From assembly GCF_041435015.1 (NCBI RefSeq), contig NZ_CP107989.1:7254001-7318000 (forward strand): a DNA stretch of 64,000 nucleotides, read 5' to 3'. Position 1 is the stretch's first letter. Every line of letters begins with the position of its first letter. This DNA comes from Streptomyces canus (GTDB lineage: Bacteria; Actinomycetota; Actinomycetes; Streptomycetales; Streptomycetaceae). Under the pieces are notes generated by a model. It did no database searches and was not told the origin of the DNA. It saw nothing but the letters and a program-made list of their open reading frames with translations. Shown piece by piece: positions 32,875 to 39,527 of the stretch. The position numbers and the translations under genes were made by a program.

Positions 32875-34815
32875 TCAGCGCTTGCCGAACGACTGCACGT
32901 AACCGTTCGCGGGCGTACCCACGCCGGTGACGTCGTCGTATCCCTTCACCGCGGACAGCGAGCTGTCCTTGCCGAGGCTGCGGACCGAGACGGTCAGACC
33001 ACCGGTGGCGTCATAGCCGTTGACGAAGTCGGTGCGGGCCACCGCGAGTCCGGACCCCGTGGGGTTGTCCGTGACGTCGTGGAAGGCCTTCGAGCCGTAC
33101 TTCGCGTAGATCGACGGGTTGGCGAAGCCGATCGCCTTGCCGCCCCGCGCCTGCTGGGCGAGCGCCTGCACGGCCGCGATCACCGGCGAGGCCAGCGACG
33201 TGCCGCCGATGCGGTACTCGCTGTACTGCTGCGAGCCGTCGGGGAACGTCTGCGTCTGACCCACCAGGAAACCGGTGTTCGGGTCGGCGATCGCGGAGAT
33301 GTCCGGGACGACACGGTTGCCGGCGGCGTTGTTGGCCGTGGCGAGCGCATTCGGGACGACACCCTTCTGGTAGAAGGGCTCGGCGACCGTCTTGCTGGTG
33401 CCGCCGCCCGCACCGGAGGTGAACGCGCCGGGGAAGTTCGTCCAGCTCTTGCCGTCCGCGGACAGCGTGGCCTTCTCGGTGCCCCAGCCGGTCTCCCACA
33501 GGTACTTGTCGCCCTTGCCCACGGCGAGGGAGGTACCGCCGACCGCCGTCACCCACGCCGAGTTGGCCGGGGTGTCGACCTGCTTCGTCCCGGTGTTGGC
33601 GACCTCGTCGCCGTTGTCACCGGAGGAGAAGTAGAAACCGATGCCCTCGACCGCGCCGAACTGGAAGACCTGGTCGTAGGCGGCCGCGAGATCCGGCGTC
33701 TGGTTGGCCTCGATGTCGCCCCACGAGTTGGAGACGATGTCGGCCAGGTGGTTGTCGACGACCTTGCTGAGCGAGTCGAGCAGATCGTCGTCGTAGCAGG
33801 ACGCGGCACCCACGTACGTGATGTTCGCGTCCGGCGCGACCGCGTGCACGGCCTCGACGTCGAGGGTCTCCTCGCCGTACCAGCCGGACGCCCCGCACTC
33901 CTCGGTCTTGGTGTAGCCGTCGGGCAGCACCTGCCTCAGCTGGCTGCTCTTGTAGGCCGCGTCACCGTTCTTCTTCGCGTAAGTGGCCGCGTCGAAGGCG
34001 ATGGTCGGGGAGGCGTAGGCGTCGGTGATGGCGACGCGCACTCCCTTGCCGGTGTACTTGCCCGCGCCGTAGGCGGCGCGCAGCTGCTTGCCCGTGTAGC
34101 CCTTGATCGCGTACGGGATCTTCGAGCCGTAGGCCGCGGGCAGCGTGCTCGCGGTGTTCGAGCCGTAGTACGAGGAGAACGGCCCGGCGTTCTTGAACAC
34201 GGCGTCCGGCGGCGGCAGTTGTTCCTTGCTGCTCGCCTTGTGCGGCGCGTTGTCCAGGCCCGTGACGGTCAGGACGGCACCGTCGAGGGCGGCCGGCGCG
34301 GAGGCGGCCTTGGCCGGGGCGTGGTAGGTCTTCGAGCCCTTGGCGTAGTTGTGCAGCTGGGTCCCGAAGGCCTTCTCGACGGCGGCCACGTCACCGCTGA
34401 CGGCGACGTAGTGCTCGGTCACGTCCGTGACCTTCAGTCCGGCGGACGTCAGCCAGGACTTGACCGCTGCGACCTGGGCGGTGGTGGCGCCGAAACGCTG
34501 CTTCACCTGCTGCGCGCTCAGGTACTTGCCGTACGACGCCGAGCTCGGGTCGGCCACGGCCTTCGCGTAGGCGGCGAGCCCGGTGGCGTCCTTGCCTGCG
34601 AGGTAGACCCGGGCGGAGACCTTGGAGCTGTCCGCGGTGGCGCCCTTGTCGGCCTTGGCCGTGGCCCACGCGGGCTTGGTCCCGGCCAGCGTGTCCCGGT
34701 TCGGGCTGTCCGCGGCGTGGGCCGCGGGTATACCGAGCGCCAGCGCGCCCGCGAGCATGGGCAGTGTCGCCGCCATGCTCACTCCGGCGCGCACCTTGGC
34801 GCGATTGGATCTCAT
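32875..34815 (-). CDS. Secreted S53 family serine-carboxyl peptidase (sedolisin/kumamolisin)
   Basis: A 646-residue exported protease. A signal peptide ends around AHAADS (residue ~35). The next ~170 residues form the pro-domain (Pro-kumamolisin). The catalytic part carries the Glu-x3-Asp pair in EETLDVEAV, the oxyanion Asp region in IVSNSWGD and the Ser in GGTSLASPV at about residue 540. The C-terminal DDVTGVGTPANG segment is the calcium-binding site. The normal Ser context is SGTS, so GGTS is a small variation also seen in other actinobacterial members. Such enzymes are active at acidic pH. The 5' untranslated region has a 14-base palindrome. Confidence 0.94.
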   Translation of the reverse strand: MRSNRAKVRAGVSMAATLPMLAGALALGIPAAHAADSPNRDTLAGTKPAWATAKADKGATADSSKVSARVYLAGKDATGLAAYAKAVADPSSASYGKYLSAQQVKQRFGATTAQVAAVKSWLTSAGLKVTDVTEHYVAVSGDVAAVEKAFGTQLHNYAKGSKTYHAPAKAASAPAALDGAVLTVTGLDNAPHKASSKEQLPPPDAVFKNAGPFSSYYGSNTASTLPAAYGSKIPYAIKGYTGKQLRAAYGAGKYTGKGVRVAITDAYASPTIAFDAATYAKKNGDAAYKSSQLRQVLPDGYTKTEECGASGWYGEETLDVEAVHAVAPDANITYVGAASCYDDDLLDSLSKVVDNHLADIVSNSWGDIEANQTPDLAAAYDQVFQFGAVEGIGFYFSSGDNGDEVANTGTKQVDTPANSAWVTAVGGTSLAVGKGDKYLWETGWGTEKATLSADGKSWTNFPGAFTSGAGGGTSKTVAEPFYQKGVVPNALATANNAAGNRVVPDISAIADPNTGFLVGQTQTFPDGSQQYSEYRIGGTSLASPVIAAVQALAQQARGGKAIGFANPSIYAKYGSKAFHDVTDNPTGSGLAVARTDFVNGYDATGGLTVSVRSLGKDSSLSAVKGYDDVTGVGTPANGYVQSFGKR

Positions 34816-34838
34816 GGAACCCCCTGTGCGGTTCGTCG

Positions 34839-34852
34839 CGAGTGATCACTCG
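34839..34852. promoter_or_regulatory. Palindrome CGAGTGATCACTCG before the S53 protease gene
   Basis: A perfect 14-base palindrome 23 bases upstream of the start codon. It could be an operator of a homodimeric regulator or a small hairpin in the leader. The wider region to 34980 is AT-rich for this genome, consistent with promoter function. Confidence 0.4.
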
Positions 34853-34986
34853 ACCGTCGTCACTCTTTCGATGAACGGTTCATGCCAGGGGAATGCGAGT
34901 ACCAAGAAGAGCCCAATTAACCTAATGACAAAGCCATTTGAGGATTAAGACGCTGCGAAGACCGAGGGATAACCCTCTGCGACCCT

Positions 34987-35604
34987 CTAGGAACGCGCTT
35001 TCGCGCCCCGCTCCTTCAACATGCCCGCCATCAGGTCGATCTCCGACTGCTGCGCGTCGACCATTCCCTGCGCGAGCCGCTTCTCCACACCGACCGTGCA
35101 CCTTTCGACACAGCCCTTCGCCATGTGGATGCCGCCCTTGTGATGGTCCGTCATCAACTGCAGATAGAAGATCTCGGCCTGCTTGCCGTTCAGCGTGCCC
35201 AGCTTCTTCATCTCGCTGTCGGTGGCCATGCCCGGCATCAGAGAACCCTCGCCCGCCGACGGCATGTCCCCCATGTCCATCCACGTCATCGGCGGATCCG
35301 CCGACACCTTCGGCAGCTCCCACAGATCCAGCCAGCCCAGCAGCATGCCGCGCTGGTTGGCCTGGGTCTGCGCGATGTCGTAGGCGAGCCGCCGCACCTC
35401 GACGTCCTTGGTGTGGTCACGCACGATGTACGACATCTCGACGGCCTGCTGGTGGTGCACGGCCATGTCACGCGCGAAACCGGCGTCCGCGGACCCGGCG
35501 GACGGAGTGTCGGCCGAGCCGCCGTCCTCGGCCACGGCATAGGTGATCGCGCCGGCCGCGACGAGCACACCCGCCACGGCGACGGCCACTCCCGCGAACC
35601 TCAC
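34987..35604 (-). CDS. DUF305 domain protein, membrane-anchored
   Basis: A 205-residue protein with one N-terminal helix (FAGVAVAVAGVLVAAGAITYAV) that acts as signal or anchor, followed by an outside DUF305 domain (ferritin-like four-helix fold). The histidine motifs MAVHHQQAVEMS and MTDHHKGGIHMA are the paired metal-ligand type sequences of this family, together with Met-rich stretches (MTWMDMGDMPSAGEGSLM), fitting copper or other metal binding. The GTG start overlaps the stop of the DUF3105 gene by four bases (GTGA), indicating translational coupling. Confidence 0.88.
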   Translation of the reverse strand: MRFAGVAVAVAGVLVAAGAITYAVAEDGGSADTPSAGSADAGFARDMAVHHQQAVEMSYIVRDHTKDVEVRRLAYDIAQTQANQRGMLLGWLDLWELPKVSADPPMTWMDMGDMPSAGEGSLMPGMATDSEMKKLGTLNGKQAEIFYLQLMTDHHKGGIHMAKGCVERCTVGVEKRLAQGMVDAQQSEIDLMAGMLKERGAKARS

Positions 35605-36260
35605 TGCGACAGACCGTTCGTGCACGCCGCGCCCGGCTCGGGCGTCTGCGCGCCCTGCACGAACTTCTCGAAGAACTTGCCGACGTTCGGGTCGTTCGCC
35701 CCCGTGACCGTCCGCTGGTGGCCCCACGCCGACAGCATGATCGGGTCCTTCTGCTTGTCGTCGGGGCTCATCAGCGTGTACGGCGTCTTCTTCACCTTCG
35801 CCGCGAGCGCCTCGACGTCGGACTTCTTGGCCTTGTCGGTGTACGTCACCCAGACCGCGCCGTGCTCCAGCGAGTGCACGGCGTTCATGTTGTTGAGCGC
35901 CTTGGAATAGACGTCGCCGTTGCAGTTCATCCAGACCTGGTTGTGGTCACCGCCGACCGGGGGCTCCATCGGGTAGGCCACCGTCTTGGCGACGTGGTTG
36001 CGGCCCAGCGTGCCCTTCCAGGTCTTCACACCGTCCGAGCCCGTGACGAAGTGCCCCTTCCCCTTGCCGTCGGCCGCCGTGCTGTCGTCGGACTGCGACT
36101 GCACCAGCACGATGCCGCCGACGACCAGACCGGCGACGACGACCACGCTCGCGGCGATCGTGAGGATCCGGTTGCGGCGCTCTCTGGCCTGTTCGGCGCG
36201 CCGCATCTCCTCTATACGCGCCTTGCGTGCCGAGGCGGTGCTCTTCTTGGCGGAACCCAT
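35601..36260 (-). CDS. DUF3105 domain protein, membrane-anchored
   Basis: A 219-residue protein with a basic N terminus (SARKARIEEMRRAEQARERRNR), one transmembrane helix (ILTIAASVVVVAGLVVGGIVLV) and an outside DUF3105 domain. The domain carries MEPPVGGDHNQVWMNCNG and VHSLEHGAVWVTY, conserved His and Cys positions of this family. Function is unknown, but DUF3105 and DUF305 genes commonly sit together. The spread of His, Met and Cys residues suggests metal handling at the cell surface. The ATG (MGSAKKSTASARK) follows AAGGACAC; a longer in-frame extension upstream looks non-coding. Confidence 0.85.
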   Translation of the reverse strand: MGSAKKSTASARKARIEEMRRAEQARERRNRILTIAASVVVVAGLVVGGIVLVQSQSDDSTAADGKGKGHFVTGSDGVKTWKGTLGRNHVAKTVAYPMEPPVGGDHNQVWMNCNGDVYSKALNNMNAVHSLEHGAVWVTYTDKAKKSDVEALAAKVKKTPYTLMSPDDKQKDPIMLSAWGHQRTVTGANDPNVGKFFEKFVQGAQTPEPGAACTNGLSQ

Positions 36261-36597
36261 GAGGTGTGTCCTTCTGGGGGAAAGGGCGGTCGGATGGTGA
36301 CGATCGGTCTGCTGATCGTAGTGGGGCGGGGGTGACTTCTCGCAGGGAGCCCACAGGAAACCCGGGCGCGGGGTGAGACGGGAGGGGCCGGGCATTACGT
36401 ATGTCGGTCCGAGCAGGCAAGATGGGCGGCAGAGCAGTACATCCGCCGCACGTGAGGCGTTCACTCCCGGGTCGCCGGGACGATCAAGGTCGGCAACGCG
36501 CACGAAATGCTGTTGTGGTGTGATGCTCAGGTGCCCGACCGCCTCCTGCGGGACACGGAGACAGGCGGCCTGACCAGCAAGGATGGGGAAGCGGAAG
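36261..36597. other. Divergent control region between DUF3105 and glnA2
   Basis: A 337-base gap with no supported gene. It must hold the promoters of both genes. I see no clear GlnR-type box, riboswitch or strong palindrome in it. Confidence 0.4.
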
Positions 36598-37959
36598 ATG
36601 GACAAGCAGCAGGAGTTCGTGCTCCGGACCTTGGAGGAACGCGACATCCGGTTCGTACGTCTGTGGTTCACGGACGTACTGGGCTTCCTCAAGTCCGTGG
36701 CCGTGGCCCCGGCGGAGCTGGAGCAGGCGTTCGACGAGGGAATCGGTTTCGACGGCTCCGCGATCGAGGGCTTCGCCCGTGTATACGAGTCCGACATGAT
36801 CGCCAAGCCGGACCCGTCGACCTTCCAGGTCCTGCCGTGGCGGGCCGAGGCCCCCGGTACGGCCCGGATGTTCTGCGACATCCTCATGCCGGACGGCTCC
36901 CCGTCCTTCGCGGACCCCAGGTATGTGCTGAAGCGCGCCCTGGCCCGCACCTCCGACCTGGGCTTCACGTTCTACACCCACCCGGAGATCGAGTTCTTCC
37001 TGCTGAAGGACCGCCCGCTGGACGGCTCGCGCCCGACCCCGGCCGACAACTCCGGCTACTTCGACCACACCCCCCAGAACATCGGCATGGACTTCCGCCG
37101 TCAGGCGATCACCATGCTGGAGTCGATGGGCATCTCGGTCGAGTTCTCCCACCACGAGGGCGCCCCGGGCCAGCAGGAGATCGACCTCCGCTACGCCGAC
37201 GCGCTCTCCACGGCGGACAACATCATGACGTTCCGCCTGGTCATGAAGCAGGTGGCGCTGGAGCAGGGCGTCCAGGCGACCTTCATGCCGAAGCCGTTCT
37301 CCGAGCACCCCGGCAGCGGCATGCACACGCACCTCTCGCTCTTCGAGGGCGACCGCAACGCGTTCTACGAGTCGGGCGCGGAGTACCAGCTCTCCAAGGT
37401 CGGCCGCTCCTTCATCGCGGGCCTGCTGAAGCACGCGGCGGAGATCGCCGCCGTGACGAACCAGTGGGTGAACTCGTACAAGCGCATCTGGGGCGGCTCG
37501 GAGCGCACCGCGGGCGCCGGCGGCGAGGCCCCCTCCTACATCTGCTGGGGCCACAACAACCGCTCCGCCCTGGTCCGCGTCCCGATGTACAAGCCCGGCA
37601 AGACCGGCTCTGCCCGTATCGAGGTCCGCTCCATCGACTCCGGCGCCAACCCGTACCTGGCGTACGCCCTGCTCCTGGCCGCCGGCCTCAAGGGCGTCGA
37701 GGAGGGCTACGAGCTCCCGCCGGGCGCCGAGGACGACGTCTGGGCCCTCTCCAACTCCGAGCGCCGCGCCATGGGCATCGAGCCCCTGCCCCAGAACCTG
37801 GGCGAGGCCCTCACCCTGATGGAGCGCAGCGACCTGGTGGCCGAGACCCTGGGCGAGCACGTCTTCGACTTCTTCCTGCGCAACAAGCGGCAGGAGTGGG
37901 AGGAGTACCGCTCCGAGGTGACCGCGTTCGAGCTGCGGAAGAATCTGCCGGTGCTGTAG
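36598..37959 (+). CDS. glnA2: GlnA2, glutamine-synthetase-like gamma-glutamylpolyamine synthetase
   Basis: A 453-residue glutamine-synthetase-family ligase. The metal and ATP-site motifs GFDGSAIEGF, FYTHPEIEFFL, HHEGAPGQQEIDLRYADAL, GSGMHTHLSL and SALVRVPMYKPGK are in family order. It matches actinobacterial GlnA2 (S. coelicolor SCO2241, next to glnE), which from published work I recall acts as a gamma-glutamylpolyamine synthetase in polyamine use rather than as the main glutamine synthetase. The region where adenylylated enzymes have NLYDLPP reads VWALSNSERRAMG, so the adenylylation Tyr is missing. The inner ATG (MDKQQEFV) fits family length; an upstream ATG would add five residues. Confidence 0.92.
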   Translation: MDKQQEFVLRTLEERDIRFVRLWFTDVLGFLKSVAVAPAELEQAFDEGIGFDGSAIEGFARVYESDMIAKPDPSTFQVLPWRAEAPGTARMFCDILMPDGSPSFADPRYVLKRALARTSDLGFTFYTHPEIEFFLLKDRPLDGSRPTPADNSGYFDHTPQNIGMDFRRQAITMLESMGISVEFSHHEGAPGQQEIDLRYADALSTADNIMTFRLVMKQVALEQGVQATFMPKPFSEHPGSGMHTHLSLFEGDRNAFYESGAEYQLSKVGRSFIAGLLKHAAEIAAVTNQWVNSYKRIWGGSERTAGAGGEAPSYICWGHNNRSALVRVPMYKPGKTGSARIEVRSIDSGANPYLAYALLLAAGLKGVEEGYELPPGAEDDVWALSNSERRAMGIEPLPQNLGEALTLMERSDLVAETLGEHVFDFFLRNKRQEWEEYRSEVTAFELRKNLPVL

Positions 37960-37968
37960 CGGTTCCCT

Positions 37969-38006
37969 GCCGGAGGGGGGCGCGGAGGACCGCGCCCCCC
38001 TCCGGC
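37969..38006 (+). terminator. Strong stem-loop terminator after glnA2
   Basis: A perfect 17-base stem (left arm 37969-37985, right arm 37990-38006) around a four-base loop. It serves glnA2 and, from the other side, the convergent VOC gene, so it is probably bidirectional. Confidence 0.85.
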
Positions 38007-38010
38007 GTTG

Positions 38011-38445
38011 CTACTGCGCCGCCTGCTCGGCCAGTACCTGGTGCAGCGGCTCCGTCTCGCGGCGCTTGTACTCCTGGATCGCCCAGCCGTTGCCGTCCGG
38101 GTCCTTGAAGTACATGAAGGTGGCGCCGTCCTGCGGGGCGAACTGGACCGGTTCGCTGACGTCCAGGCCGCGGGAGGTGAGTTCCTCGTACGCCGCCTTC
38201 GCATCCGTCACACACAGTTGCATGCCGTGGTACGTCCCGGGCTGCGGGGCGCCCGTCGGCACCTGGAGGCCGTCCACGAGGGCGATGGAACAGCCGGAGC
38301 CGGGCGGGGTCAGCTGGCAGATGCGGACGCCCTCCATCACCTCGCCGTCCAGGTCCACGTGGAAGCCGACCTTGTCGCGGTAGAACTCCTTGGCGCGGTC
38401 GACGTCCGTGACCGGCAGCAGGATGACTTCGAGGCTCATGTCCAT
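38011..38445 (-). CDS. VOC family glyoxalase-like protein
   Basis: A 144-residue vicinal oxygen chelate protein with the two-unit glyoxalase/bleomycin-resistance layout. The first unit opens with LEVILLPVTDVDRAKEFYRDKVGF and the second ends with FMYFKDPDGNGWAIQEY, both strongly conserved. Potential metal ligands are Glu and His at the usual strand ends (YHGMQLCV, IQEYKRR). The reaction is unknown. The ATG is preceded by AAGGGAG. It lies in a head-to-tail row with the PPOX gene. Confidence 0.88.
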   Translation of the reverse strand: MDMSLEVILLPVTDVDRAKEFYRDKVGFHVDLDGEVMEGVRICQLTPPGSGCSIALVDGLQVPTGAPQPGTYHGMQLCVTDAKAAYEELTSRGLDVSEPVQFAPQDGATFMYFKDPDGNGWAIQEYKRRETEPLHQVLAEQAAQ

Positions 38446-38494
38446 GGCGTGACTCCCTTGTCGACGTCAGTACAGAGGGCCGTTCGGGCCGTTC

Positions 38495-39004
38495 TCAGAA
38501 GCGCCACCGCGTCTGGCTGAACGGCTGTCCCTTACCGAAGCCGAAAACCGTGCGCGGCGCCACCGCATAGACAAGGGCGTGTCCCGGTCCGTGATGGAAA
38601 TAGCCGTTCCTCACCTCGAAGCGCCAGAAGTCGCCGTACTTCGCCTCCCACGCGGCGGCCAGCTCCCGGAGACGCGTGTCGTCGGACACCCGCACCGCCT
38701 CGCCCTCCACCACCAGGTCGTAGCCCTTGTCCCAGATGTTGGTACCGGTCGTCAGCGTCACGTGCGCGTTGTGCGCGAGGTTCTTCGCCTTGCGCTCCTC
38801 GGGGCCGGTGCAGAAGTGCAGCGCCCCGTGCGCCCACACGCCCGGCAACGGCGTGACGTGCGGGCGCCCGTCCGGTCGTACCGTCGAGATCCAGAACAGC
38901 TCGGCGGCGGCCAGCAGCGACTCGGCGTCGGCCCAGGAGTGCGCCGTCGCGTCGGGGTCGCTGTAGCGGGGGTCGAGATGGGTCTCGGGTTCCTGCTCGG
39001 TCAT
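38495..39004 (-). CDS. Pyridoxamine 5'-phosphate oxidase-fold (FMN/F420-binding) protein
   Basis: A 169-residue split-barrel flavin protein. FWISTVRPDGRPHVTPLPGVW is the classic FMN-binding beta hairpin of the PPOX family, and LVVEGEAVRVSD belongs to the second barrel half. The acidic N terminus (MTEQEPETHLDPRYSD) is variable. Members reduce various substrates with FMN or F420, and the presence of npdG elsewhere in the window makes F420 possible but unproven. The ATG overlaps the stop of the upstream LuxR fragment by one base (TGATG). Confidence 0.85.
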   Translation of the reverse strand: MTEQEPETHLDPRYSDPDATAHSWADAESLLAAAELFWISTVRPDGRPHVTPLPGVWAHGALHFCTGPEERKAKNLAHNAHVTLTTGTNIWDKGYDLVVEGEAVRVSDDTRLRELAAAWEAKYGDFWRFEVRNGYFHHGPGHALVYAVAPRTVFGFGKGQPFSQTRWRF

Positions 39005-39264
39005 CACAGAGCCTCCGGCTCGGGGAACGCCCGGGCCACCGCGGCGGTCCGGCTCGACACCCCCAGTCTGCCGAAGGCGTCCTCCGGATGCTTGCGTACG
39101 GTGCCGGCGGAGACGACGAGCTGCCCGGCGATCTGCGTTGCGCGGATCGCGGTGGGTGAGGCGCGCGGCGTCCTTGTGGAGCTCGTGACCCAGGGCCCGG
39201 ACGGGTCGGCGGAGCGTCGTTCACGCTGGGCGCCCGCGCGGTGACGTCCAGGTCGCCGGCACAT
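39004..39264 (-). pseudogene. Remnant of a LuxR-type regulator (C-terminal HTH only)
   Basis: The last ~45 codons read TQIAGQLVVSAGTVRKHPED and FGRLGVSSRTAAVARAF, which is the helix-turn-helix of a NarL/LuxR-family regulator (GTVRKH and LGVxSRTxAV are its fingerprints). The family residue Leu after RKH is Pro here, which would break the recognition helix. Upstream codons have no sensor or receiver domain and low-complexity composition. I therefore call it a decayed regulator. The stop TGA is shared with the start of the PPOX gene (TGATG), so the original gene was probably coupled to it. Confidence 0.5.
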
Positions 39265-39527
39265 CCCATACGGCGGTCACGCGGGCCGGGGACCGCGCGG
39301 CGGCACTGGTCGCCGGGGCAGCGGGCCGCACGCGACGCGGTGCGCCTGCTGCTGCCGCCGCCGGACGACGGGCTCGCCCGTGCGCGTCCCCCCGCGACCC
39401 CCGCCCGGGATCACCCGCCCCGCCGAAGCCCCCACCCCCAAAATCCCCCCACCCGCGCCCCGGCGCTCATCCCCGACTCTCCGGTTAGGCTCAATCGATA
39501 CGACCTTGATCGGACGGGAGGCCGGGG
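39265..39527. other. Gap between the LuxR remnant and glnE
   Basis: A 263-base stretch with no supported gene on either strand. The left part is probably decayed sequence from the lost regulator. The right part must hold the glnE promoter; a TAGGCT hexamer about 40 bases before the glnE ATG is a possible -10 box. Confidence 0.4.

Noticed and set aside
39483..39505. Iron-box-like GGTTAGGCTCAA before glnE
   Set aside because: Only about 12 of 19 positions match, the right arm is missing, and TAGGCT alone is a common -10 hexamer in Streptomyces.
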